Shown: positions 12,770 through 19,281 of the stretch, piece by piece
Numbering within the stretch: position 1 is the stretch's first letter
How the letters are laid out: each line of letters begins with the position of its first letter
Assembly (NCBI GenBank): GCA_028705905.1
Contig: JAQWCP010000009.1
Location: 1-19,281, forward strand
Length of the DNA stretch: 19,281 nucleotides
Reading direction: 5' to 3'
Source: Oscillospiraceae bacterium
Lineage (GTDB): Bacteria > Bacillota > Clostridia > Oscillospirales > Oscillospiraceae
The notes under the pieces: generated by a model
The model's input: the letters and a program-made list of their open reading frames with translations, nothing else
The model's database searches: none
What the model was told of the DNA's origin: nothing
Translations under genes and position numbers: made by a program

Positions 12770-15508
12770 ATGGGCATTGCTTCAAAACTATTTGGTTCCC
12801 ACAGCTCTCGCGAGCTCAAACGCATTCACCCGTTGGTGGCTCGCGTGGAGTCCCTTTCTGATGAATATAAGGCACTTTCGGACGCCCAACTGCAAGCAAA
12901 AACCCCGGAATTTAAAGAACGTCTTGCAAACGGAGAAACGTTGGATGACCTTTTGCCGGAAGCCTTCGCCACCGTTCGAGAGGCGGCTGACCGGGTTCTG
13001 GGCATGCGGCCTTATCCTGTGCAGCTCATCGGCGGCATCGTCCTGCACCAGGGCCGCATCGCCGAAATGAAAACGGGTGAAGGAAAGACTTTGGTCTCCA
13101 CGTTGCCCGCCTACTTAAACGCCCTTACCGGAGAAGGTGTCCACATTGTCACCGTCAACGACTATCTGGCCAAACGTGACAGTGAATGGATGGGAAAAGT
13201 CCACCGATTTTTGGGCCTCACCGTGGGGCTTGTGGTCCACGACGTGTCCAACGCTGACCGGCGCGCAGCCTATGCAGCCGACATCACATACGGCACCAAC
13301 AATGAATTTGGTTTTGATTATTTGAGAGACAACATGGCCATCTATGCCAACGAGATGGTCCAGCGGGGCCATGCGTTCGCCATCGTGGACGAAGTGGACT
13401 CCATCTTGATCGACGAAGCCAGAACCCCGCTGATCATCTCCGGTCAAGGGGAGCAGTCGACGCAGCTGTACCAAATTGTAGACTCCTTTGTGGCAAAATT
13501 AAAAGGAATGCGGATTGCCTCTGTGGATGAAAAGGAAGAAGAAGCGGAAGACATCGACGCCGACTATGTGGTAGACGAAAAAGCCCGCTCCGTCACCTTG
13601 ACTGCCCGCGGCATCGCTAAGGCAGAGTCAAACTTTAATTTGGACAACCTGTCCGCACCGGAAAACACCACCCTTTCCCATCACATCAACCAAGCCATTC
13701 GCGCCCGGGGCCTGATGAAACGAGATATTGACTATGTGGTCAAAGATGGAGAAGTGATCATTGTAGACGAGTTCACCGGCCGCCTCATGTACGGCCGCCG
13801 GTACTCCGAAGGGCTCCACCAGGCCATTGAAGCAAAGGAAAAAGTGGAAGTGGCCCGAGAGAGCAAGACCCTTGCCACCATCACCTTCCAAAACTACTTC
13901 CGTCTGTATGGCAAGCTTTCCGGTATGACCGGTACCGCTTTGACAGAAGAACCGGAATTCAACCACACATATGAATTGGACGTCATTGAGATTCCCACCA
14001 ACCGGCCCATGGTCCGAGACGACCACCCCGATCTGGTGTATAAAAATGAAGCGGGTAAATACCGGGCTATCATTGAGCAGATTGCATCTTGCCACGAAAA
14101 GGGCCAACCTGTTCTGGTGGGTACCGTTTCCATTGAAAAGAGTGAGTATTTATCCAAGTTGCTCTCCCAACGGGGCATCAAGCATAATGTTCTAAACGCC
14201 AAACACCATGAAAAAGAAGCGGAGATCGTGGCCCAGGCCGGCAAAGTCGGCGCTGTGACCGTTGCCACCAACATGGCAGGCCGTGGTACCGATATTGTTC
14301 TGGGCGGCAACGGGGAATATTTGGCAAAGTCCGAATTGCGCAAGTCCGGCATGTCGGAAGAGCTATTGGCAGAGGCCACCGGCTTTGCCGAAACGGACAA
14401 TGCGGAAATTTGGGATGCCAGAGCCAAATTTACGGCGGTGGAAGCCAAGCACAAAGAAGTCATTGCAGTCGAGGCGGACAAGGTCCGCGCGGCGGGCGGC
14501 CTGTTCATTCTGGGTACGGAACGGCACGAATCCCGCCGGATCGACAACCAGCTGCGCGGTCGTGCCGGGCGGCAGGGCGACCCGGGTGAATCCCGCTTCT
14601 TCCTCTCTTTGGAAGATGACATCATGCGTCTGTTTGGTTCCGAACGGATCATGGGTATGATGGATACCCTTGGGATTGACGAAGATACCCCCATCGAGCA
14701 GAAAATTTTATCCAACGCCATTGAAAATGCCCAAAAGAAAGTGGAATCCCGCAACTTCCAGTCCCGAAAATCGGTTTTGGAATATGACGACGTGATGAAC
14801 GTCCAGCGGAAAGTCATCTACGAACAGCGCCGGAAGGTACTGGATGGCGAAGATCTCAAGTCCTCCATCGAATCTATGATTTCGTCCGGCATCTCCAGCG
14901 CCGTCCACGCTGCCATGGGCGAACGCCATCACATCACAGCGGAAGAGTGGCACACCGTTCTCGCCTCCTTTGAAGGGGTATTTCTGCAAAAGGGTGAGTT
15001 CTCCTTCTCGGAAGAAGAATTGGCCCACAAACACGCAGATGAGCTGGTGCAGGCTCTCTCTGACCGGGCATTTGATGTCTATGCCAAGAAGGAAGCAGAG
15101 CTGGGCGCTCCGCTGATGCGAGAGCTGGAGCGGGTCATGATGCTCCGGGTGGTAGATGAATACTGGATGGATCACATTGACGCCATGTCCGAACTGCGCA
15201 AAGGTATCGTCTTGCGGGCATACGGCCAGAATGACCCTGTGGTGGAATACAAGCGGGAAGGCTACGACATGTTTGAAGAGATGATCGCCGCCATCCAAAA
15301 CGAAACCGTCCGCCGTGTCTTCTTGGCCAGAGTGCAAAACAGCTCTGTCAAGCGGGAAAAGGTCGCCCGGGTCACCGGAGAAAATGCCGGCGGAGATGGC
15401 ACGGTGAAAAAGCAGCCGGTGAAAAAGGCCCAAAAAACCGGCCCCAATGAACCCTGTCCCTGCGGCAGCGGAAAAAAGTACAAAAAATGCTGCGGTATGA
15501 ATCAATGA
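12770..15508 (+). CDS. secA: Preprotein translocase ATPase SecA
   Basis: A full-length 912-aa SecA, the motor that drives unfolded preproteins through the SecYEG channel at the membrane. Visible parts in order: N-terminal MGIASKLFGSHSSRELKRIH; Walker A MKTGEGKT; TVNDYLAKRD; DEAD-type VDEVDSILIDEARTPLIISG; the preprotein-binding region; second helicase lobe with TNMAGRGTDIVLGG and RGRAGRQGDPGES; scaffold and wing domains; and the SEC-C zinc tail NEPCPCGSGKKYKKCCG. The ATG at 12770 follows AAAGGTG. A GTG at 12758 would add four residues and lacks a ribosome site. It is followed 28 nt on by pgeF. Confidence 0.98.
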   Translation: MGIASKLFGSHSSRELKRIHPLVARVESLSDEYKALSDAQLQAKTPEFKERLANGETLDDLLPEAFATVREAADRVLGMRPYPVQLIGGIVLHQGRIAEMKTGEGKTLVSTLPAYLNALTGEGVHIVTVNDYLAKRDSEWMGKVHRFLGLTVGLVVHDVSNADRRAAYAADITYGTNNEFGFDYLRDNMAIYANEMVQRGHAFAIVDEVDSILIDEARTPLIISGQGEQSTQLYQIVDSFVAKLKGMRIASVDEKEEEAEDIDADYVVDEKARSVTLTARGIAKAESNFNLDNLSAPENTTLSHHINQAIRARGLMKRDIDYVVKDGEVIIVDEFTGRLMYGRRYSEGLHQAIEAKEKVEVARESKTLATITFQNYFRLYGKLSGMTGTALTEEPEFNHTYELDVIEIPTNRPMVRDDHPDLVYKNEAGKYRAIIEQIASCHEKGQPVLVGTVSIEKSEYLSKLLSQRGIKHNVLNAKHHEKEAEIVAQAGKVGAVTVATNMAGRGTDIVLGGNGEYLAKSELRKSGMSEELLAEATGFAETDNAEIWDARAKFTAVEAKHKEVIAVEADKVRAAGGLFILGTERHESRRIDNQLRGRAGRQGDPGESRFFLSLEDDIMRLFGSERIMGMMDTLGIDEDTPIEQKILSNAIENAQKKVESRNFQSRKSVLEYDDVMNVQRKVIYEQRRKVLDGEDLKSSIESMISSGISSAVHAAMGERHHITAEEWHTVLASFEGVFLQKGEFSFSEEELAHKHADELVQALSDRAFDVYAKKEAELGAPLMRELERVMMLRVVDEYWMDHIDAMSELRKGIVLRAYGQNDPVVEYKREGYDMFEEMIAAIQNETVRRVFLARVQNSSVKREKVARVTGENAGGDGTVKKQPVKKAQKTGPNEPCPCGSGKKYKKCCGMNQ

Positions 15509-15536
15509 GTCACATGTCACGTTGAGGGATATCATC

Positions 15537-16343
15537 ATGAGCATTACGAAACATCAACAAAATAATCTTGTCTATCTCACCGCCGACAGCCTGATGGCCG
15601 CCGGCGGTGTTGTCCATGCCTTTTCCACCCGAAAAGGCGGCGTCAGCCAGGGAATTTATGCCTCCTTGAACCTGGGGGCCAACCGGGGGGACGCCCCGGG
15701 CGCAGTGCGGGAAAATTATCGCATTCTCTGCTCTGCCCTGGGCATGACACATCAAAATCTGGTTTTTTCCCGGCAAGTCCACAAAGATAGGGTGCAAACT
15801 GTCACCATGGCAGATGCAGGCAAAGGGCTGTTCCGCCCCATCGACTATGAAGCGGATGGGCTCATCACCAACACGCCCAACCTGCCCTTGGTTGTGTTTA
15901 CAGCCGACTGCATCCCCATCCTGCTATACGACCCGGAAAAGCGGGCCATTGGCGCCGTACATGCCGGCTGGCGAGGCACGGCGTTGGGGATTGTGCAGAA
16001 GGCCGTCTTCCAAATGACAGTGGAGTTTGGCTGCCACCCGGAACATATCTTGGCCGCCATCGGCCCCGGCCTCTCCCAGTGTTGTTTCGAAACGGACCGG
16101 GACGTGCCGGATGCCATGTGTGCCGCCTTGGGTGCTTTGGCCATGCCTTATATCAAACCAAGCGGAAGCAAATACCATGTGGATCTCAAAGGGATTAACG
16201 CCCTTTGGCTGCGCCGGGCAGGGGTTTCTCATATCTCCATTGCGGAGGACTGCACCCGCTGCCAAAACGATTTATATTGGTCTCATCGAATCACGCAAAA
16301 TCAGCGCGGCTCCCAAGCGGCGCTGATTCAACTGGTCATATAA
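15537..16343 (+). CDS. pgeF: Peptidoglycan editing factor PgeF / YfiH (multicopper-type, LACC1-like)
   Basis: A 268-aa member of the YfiH/LACC1 family (DUF152). The metal-site motifs are present: RQVHKDRV (His82), TADCIPILLYD (Cys125) and AVHAGWRGT (His142). HAFSTRKGGVSQG is the family's N-terminal signature. Members are reported to act on purine nucleosides, and in E. coli the protein edits wrongly charged peptidoglycan precursors; which role holds here is not visible. The ATG at 15537 follows GAGGG at 8 nt; a TTG at 15522 is an unlikely longer start. It probably shares the secA transcript and ends opposite a convergent terminator. Confidence 0.9.
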   Translation: MSITKHQQNNLVYLTADSLMAAGGVVHAFSTRKGGVSQGIYASLNLGANRGDAPGAVRENYRILCSALGMTHQNLVFSRQVHKDRVQTVTMADAGKGLFRPIDYEADGLITNTPNLPLVVFTADCIPILLYDPEKRAIGAVHAGWRGTALGIVQKAVFQMTVEFGCHPEHILAAIGPGLSQCCFETDRDVPDAMCAALGALAMPYIKPSGSKYHVDLKGINALWLRRAGVSHISIAEDCTRCQNDLYWSHRITQNQRGSQAALIQLVI

Positions 16344-16347
16344 GCGG

Positions 16348-16374
16348 AAAAGGAGCAGGCTGTTAGCCTGCTCC
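16348..16374 (-). terminator. Terminator between convergent pgeF and phosphatase genes
   Basis: GGAGCAGGCT pairs with AGCCTGCTCC (10 bp, loop GTT). On the minus strand it is followed by TTTT, so it best serves the minus-strand phosphatase transcript; on the plus strand it has no T-run. Confidence 0.65.
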
Positions 16375-16418
16375 CGGTGGCTCTGAATATTCGTGGTGAA
16401 ATACCCGTTTCGCCCATC

Positions 16419-16883
16419 TTATTCCTTTGAACTATGTGCAAAACAGGCCAGAAGGGCTTGACATCCCGCTGTCACATCCAAATAGGTCTGCTGAAAATCC
16501 CCGGTGTACCAAGGGTCGGAAATGTCCCGGGAATGGGAAGTGAAATCCAGCAATCGCCTGATCTTCCCCTGGGGGTCTCCACCGCAAATGCGTTTCATGT
16601 TGCGGAGATTGGCTTGATCCATGCCTATGAGCAAATCATATTGGTCATAGTCCTCAGAACAAATTTGGCAGGCCTTTTTCCCCTGGGGATCAATTCCATG
16701 TTCCAAAAGCTTGCGCCAGGCCGGCGGATAAACCGGGTTCCCAATTTGTTCCCTGCTGGTTGCGGCAGATGCAATGAAAAATTCATCTGCCCTTCCCGCT
16801 TGCCGGACCACATCTTTCATCACAAATTCCGCCATGGGACTGCGGCAGATGTTCCCATGGCAAACAAATAATATTTTGATCAT
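16419..16883 (-). CDS. Low-molecular-weight protein-tyrosine phosphatase
   Basis: A 154-aa cytoplasmic LMW-PTP with the phosphate-binding loop FVCHGNICRSPMAE at the N-terminus (nucleophile Cys8, Arg14, Ser15). The general-acid loop is near the C-terminus in SRDISDPWYTGDF, where the Asp before Pro is the acid. Length and motif order are typical. The start is 27 nt downstream of the TPM-protein stop, with a GAGGAG site somewhat far (about 14 nt) from the ATG. It is the last gene of the minus-strand unit. The target is unknown; arsenate reductases share the fold but usually carry extra cysteines not seen here. Confidence 0.93.
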   Translation of the reverse strand: MIKILFVCHGNICRSPMAEFVMKDVVRQAGRADEFFIASAATSREQIGNPVYPPAWRKLLEHGIDPQGKKACQICSEDYDQYDLLIGMDQANLRNMKRICGGDPQGKIRRLLDFTSHSRDISDPWYTGDFQQTYLDVTAGCQALLACFAHSSKE

Positions 16884-16910
16884 ATGTTTTCAAGTATCTC
16901 CTCTGTACCC

Positions 16911-17750
16911 TCAAAAGTTTCCGCCGTCGCTTCCACCGAATCCATCCGAATCAACAGAAGACCCGCCGGAGTCAGAGTGGTCTTTTTGCCGCCTTGTGCG
17001 GGTCACAACGGTATATAGAAACAGGTCTTCTCGTCCTGTTATCTGAAATCCATCTTCCGGAACGTATCGATCCGCTTCCCGTTTTTGTGCTGCTGTTTTC
17101 ATTTGCCGGATCAAGCACCAACACACAATCAACGCGACAAGGAGGGCAATCAGCAACGATCCTCCAATGCCAACAAGGGAAATTTCACCTCGGTCTTCGT
17201 ATGAAAAGTCCTCGCCATCTCCCACATCAACAGGTGTCCCTTGGGCAGCCTCCTCCAGATACTGCTGGCATTTATCCAAATAAAGGGAGAAGCTGCTGAA
17301 ATATTGTCCATCGGACAAGTCTGGCAAAAGCGCATGTTCCAGCTGTTCAATGCCATAATCTGTGAACGCGGTAATGCCATATCCATATGTAATGGTCACA
17401 TATTCCCGGTTTTCCATGCTCACCATAAACAGAATCCCACTTTGCTCTTCCCCATACCCCATTTGGTTTTGCTGATAAAAGGCTTTGGCATACTCCCGCC
17501 GGGTGGAATCTCCAATGCTTTGTACCGTCAGGATGCAGACAGAACATTGATATTCTCCTGTAATGGTCGCGGCACGGTCTGAAAGTTCCTCCAACTCATC
17601 TTCTGTTAATAGCCCTGCCTGATCTATCACAAGGCCGGATATCCTCTGCCCTTCTGGCAGTGGCCCTTCCTCTTTGTCTGCCAAAGCAAACCCTGAAAAA
17701 TTGACTGCAACCAGAAGAATCAGAACAAAGGAAGCTATTCTTTTTTTCAT
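16911..17750 (-). CDS. TPM-domain membrane protein (YgcG-like)
   Basis: About 279 aa starting MKKRIASFVLILLVAVNFSG, a signal peptide, after AAGGAGG at 7 nt. A longer in-frame extension upstream would run through the stop of the neighbouring gene and lacks a signal, so it was not used. An extracytoplasmic TPM domain follows (VIDQAGLLTEDELEELSDRA to about residue 170), then a transmembrane helix (GGSLLIALLVALIVCWCLI), a basic segment, and a Gly/Ser-rich tail ending GFGGSDGGNF, typical of this family. TPM domains have been linked to phosphatase activity and photosystem assembly in other lineages; its role here is unknown. It pairs with the zinc-ribbon gene 12 nt upstream. Confidence 0.85.
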   Translation of the reverse strand: MKKRIASFVLILLVAVNFSGFALADKEEGPLPEGQRISGLVIDQAGLLTEDELEELSDRAATITGEYQCSVCILTVQSIGDSTRREYAKAFYQQNQMGYGEEQSGILFMVSMENREYVTITYGYGITAFTDYGIEQLEHALLPDLSDGQYFSSFSLYLDKCQQYLEEAAQGTPVDVGDGEDFSYEDRGEISLVGIGGSLLIALLVALIVCWCLIRQMKTAAQKREADRYVPEDGFQITGREDLFLYTVVTRTRRQKDHSDSGGSSVDSDGFGGSDGGNF

Positions 17751-17761
17751 GTCGCGCCTCC

Positions 17762-18859
17762 TTACAGCCAGAAGTATGCAGCGGCAATCAACGCGGCAGC
17801 CAATGGCACAAAAATGCCAAAAAACCACGCTGCCAACCGCCCCCTTGAAATGGGCAAATCCCCGATCATCTTTCCTGTCTGTCCGTTCATCGCAAACAGG
17901 AATTGTTTTTCCCGCCACTTGGTGCTAAGCAGCCAAACTGGCAACAAGGCATAGTTCACATTTCCTTGTTCAATCTGGATATCGGCATACTCCACTTGGT
18001 GCGAGCTATACTCCCCCAATGTGGAAGAAAACATACTCTCCGTGCTTGCTTCGATGCGTGCATTGGCCCTCTGCGCGCTTTGTTCAGCATCCACATCATA
18101 TTGGTCCGCCAAATGGCCGGGCAAATATGCCGTTGTAAACCGCTCCAAATTTTGATAATCGAACGGCTCAATGGCATCCATATGGGCATCCGGCATTTTG
18201 CTGGAGCCATCCACCGGGATCCCCCGGAAGTCCACTCGCCCTTTCCGTGCCACCCGATAGTGGGACGTCTCTGTCACATCATACTCGCCGTCAGACCAAT
18301 AACGAATCTTTTGCGCACGGTACACGATGTCTGCATGGGCATCACAATCAAACAGCCAAAACGGAACATAGATGCTTTTGATCTCTTCCAAACGATTTTC
18401 AGATAGAAACGATTTAGGCAGAAGCACCTTCCGCCTGCAGTGTTTTTTCAGTGCCTCCACGGCCGCTTCTTTCTCCAGGCGAAACGGAATCACATAATCC
18501 GGCTTAAATGAGCCACTTAATTGGCCGGGTATAATGGTCGGATTGCAGCAATACGGGCAGCTCGTGGCGGCTGTGGTCTTGTCACACACGATTTCAGCAC
18601 CACAGGAGGGACAATGATAGACGCACAAATCGTCCTTCTCTGCTTCTGTCCAGGTCTCTCTGCCTTGGCTCACGTCCCATTGGGGTGCCTTCTCACTTGC
18701 AACTTGCTCCTGCTTTTCTTTGTCCACATACAATTGTTCAATGGTGGAAATGTCATAGGAATTGCCACAGTATTCACACTCCAGCTTCCCGGTTCCACCT
18801 TTGAATTGGAGCGGACCGGTGCACGCCGGACATTGGTAGTTTGTCACCTGATTGGCCAC
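17762..18859 (-). CDS. Zinc-ribbon membrane-anchored protein
   Basis: A 365-aa protein with two N-terminal zinc ribbons: Cys10/13 with Cys28/31 (CPAC, CEYC) and Cys83/86 with Cys101/104 (CPSC, CPYC). A long soluble middle follows with YVPFWLFDCDAHADI, and the C-terminus has a hydrophobic helix (WFFGIFVPLAAALIAAAYFWL). The start is GTG at 18859 after AAGGAGG at about 10 nt; no ATG fits. Such proteins commonly sit beside TPM-domain and SPFH-type genes in Firmicutes, suggesting a membrane-quality or envelope role (inference). Its promoter contains an inverted-repeat operator. I know no biochemical function for it. Confidence 0.8.
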   Translation of the reverse strand: MANQVTNYQCPACTGPLQFKGGTGKLECEYCGNSYDISTIEQLYVDKEKQEQVASEKAPQWDVSQGRETWTEAEKDDLCVYHCPSCGAEIVCDKTTAATSCPYCCNPTIIPGQLSGSFKPDYVIPFRLEKEAAVEALKKHCRRKVLLPKSFLSENRLEEIKSIYVPFWLFDCDAHADIVYRAQKIRYWSDGEYDVTETSHYRVARKGRVDFRGIPVDGSSKMPDAHMDAIEPFDYQNLERFTTAYLPGHLADQYDVDAEQSAQRANARIEASTESMFSSTLGEYSSHQVEYADIQIEQGNVNYALLPVWLLSTKWREKQFLFAMNGQTGKMIGDLPISRGRLAAWFFGIFVPLAAALIAAAYFWL

Positions 18860-18993
18860 TGAAACCCTGCCTCCTTCTTTTCGATGACTAGAATATGCGA
18901 AACCCTTGGGCGGGGAACCAGAAAGCCAAATGATCGGCTTCTTTTCTCGCCCTTAAATTTCCTTCCGATGCCTTCAACATAAGACTCCATTTT

Positions 18994-19022
18994 ATTGTAT
19001 CAAATATCTCTATATGATACAA
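18994..19022 (-). promoter_or_regulatory. Promoter of the zinc-ribbon/TPM/phosphatase unit
   Basis: On the minus strand TTGTAT (-35) and TACAAT (-10) are 17 nt apart, about 135 nt upstream of the GTG start. The leader between them and the gene (18860-18990) shows no further recognisable element. Confidence 0.6.
18997..19020. promoter_or_regulatory. Inverted-repeat operator inside the promoter
   Basis: GTATCAAATA and TATATGATAC form 10-bp arms (one mismatch) around TCTC. The element fills the gap between -35 and -10 and touches both boxes, a position suited to repression. The GTATCA half-site resembles GntR-type operators, but no regulator gene is next to it. Confidence 0.5.
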
Positions 19023-19069
19023 CTGAAAACATGGTGTGAGAGGCACCAATTTCTCTTGAACAGTCCTCC

Positions 19070-19102
19070 AATAAACCCCCAATAAACCCCCAATAAACCC
19101 CC
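19070..19102. repeat. Three perfect 11-bp tandem repeats (AATAAACCCCC)
   Basis: AATAAACCCCC occurs three times head to tail without a mismatch. On the minus strand this reads as G5 runs separated by TTTATT, followed by GGAGG, so four G-runs are available for a quadruplex. It lies between the tRNA-Thr terminator and the zinc-ribbon promoter. Confidence 0.85.
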
Positions 19103-19135
19103 AACTTCGTCATTGCGCCTAAATAATTAAAATGC

Positions 19136-19171
19136 AAAAAGTCCTGTAACCATTGTGGTTACAGGACTTTT
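19136..19171 (-). terminator. Terminator of tRNA-Thr
   Basis: A perfect 15-bp stem (AAAAGTCCTGTAACC against GGTTACAGGACTTTT) with a 5-nt loop begins a few bases after the tRNA CCA. On the minus strand it runs into TTTTTGCATTTT. Confidence 0.88.
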
Positions 19172-19174
19172 CCG

Positions 19175-19250
<76 letters not shown>

Positions 19251-19252
19251 AA

Positions 19253-19278
19253 ATTTACTTTCTTTAAAGAAAGTAAAT
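19253..19278. repeat. 26-bp perfect AT-rich palindrome upstream of tRNA-Thr
   Basis: ATTTACTTTCTTT is followed directly by its exact reverse complement. It lies 2 nt beyond the 5' end of tRNA-Thr at the window edge. It could be the tail of a terminator of an upstream minus-strand gene or a protein-binding site. Confidence 0.6.
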
Positions 19279-19281
19279 GGC

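Noticed and set aside
13894..14817. 307-aa minus-strand open frame
   Set aside because: Antisense to the conserved core of secA; Ser/Arg-rich shadow composition.
18888..19082. 64-aa minus-strand open frame upstream of the zinc-ribbon gene
   Set aside because: It spans the promoter, operator and part of the tandem repeat, and has no ribosome site or recognisable motif.

Overview
This window looks like a piece of chromosome from a low-to-mid-GC anaerobic Firmicute. A Clostridia member, possibly of the Ruminococcaceae/Oscillospirales type, is my inference. It rests on gene content: a clostridial-style speD/arginine decarboxylase operon that also carries a carboxyspermidine branch, a DUF134/NifX/Mrp/MinD cluster, SecA with a SEC-C zinc tail, and a zinc-ribbon plus TPM-domain pair. 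No rRNA, CRISPR array, phage gene or intact insertion sequence was seen.

Region 1 (1-6036, minus strand) is a compact polyamine operon: speD, arginine decarboxylase, speE, agmatinase, a carboxyspermidine dehydrogenase-like gene and nspC (cut by the window edge). The genes overlap or lie within a few bases of each other. They would turn arginine into agmatine, then putrescine, then spermidine, by two different aminopropyl-transfer chemistries. A good promoter (6008-6036) lies about 410 nt upstream of speD. The leader it produces is rich in hairpins and ends in a terminator-like hairpin with a U-tract only 34 nt before the speD start, so the operon is probably controlled by attenuation or a riboswitch-like element.

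Region 2 (6182-11391, plus strand) is a cluster of small regulators and metallocluster-type proteins: DUF5320, DUF134 HTH, NifX-like, two MinD-type ATPases with ferredoxin inserts, a metallo-beta-lactamase-fold hydrolase, and an Mrp ATPase fused to a second NifX-like domain. It ends in a 28-codon stub of an IscU/NifU-type scaffold. There are no nitrogenase structural genes. The promoter carries two CATATG-centred palindromes, one exactly over the -35 box. This is the best candidate in the window for a poorly described system: an Fe-S or metal-cluster assembly or sensing module whose scaffold gene has decayed.

Region 3 (11570-11842, minus strand) is a two-tRNA transcription unit (Leu-TAA, then initiator Met-CAT) with its own promoter and terminator.

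Region 4 (11883-16343, plus strand) holds a possible 27-aa leader peptide coupled to an HD-domain protein, then secA and pgeF. Region 5 (16348-19278, minus strand) holds a zinc-ribbon membrane protein, a TPM-domain membrane protein and a low-molecular-weight tyrosine phosphatase, read from a promoter that contains an inverted-repeat operator. Upstream of these are an 11-bp G-rich tandem repeat, tRNA-Thr(GGT) with its terminator, and an AT-rich perfect palindrome at the window end.
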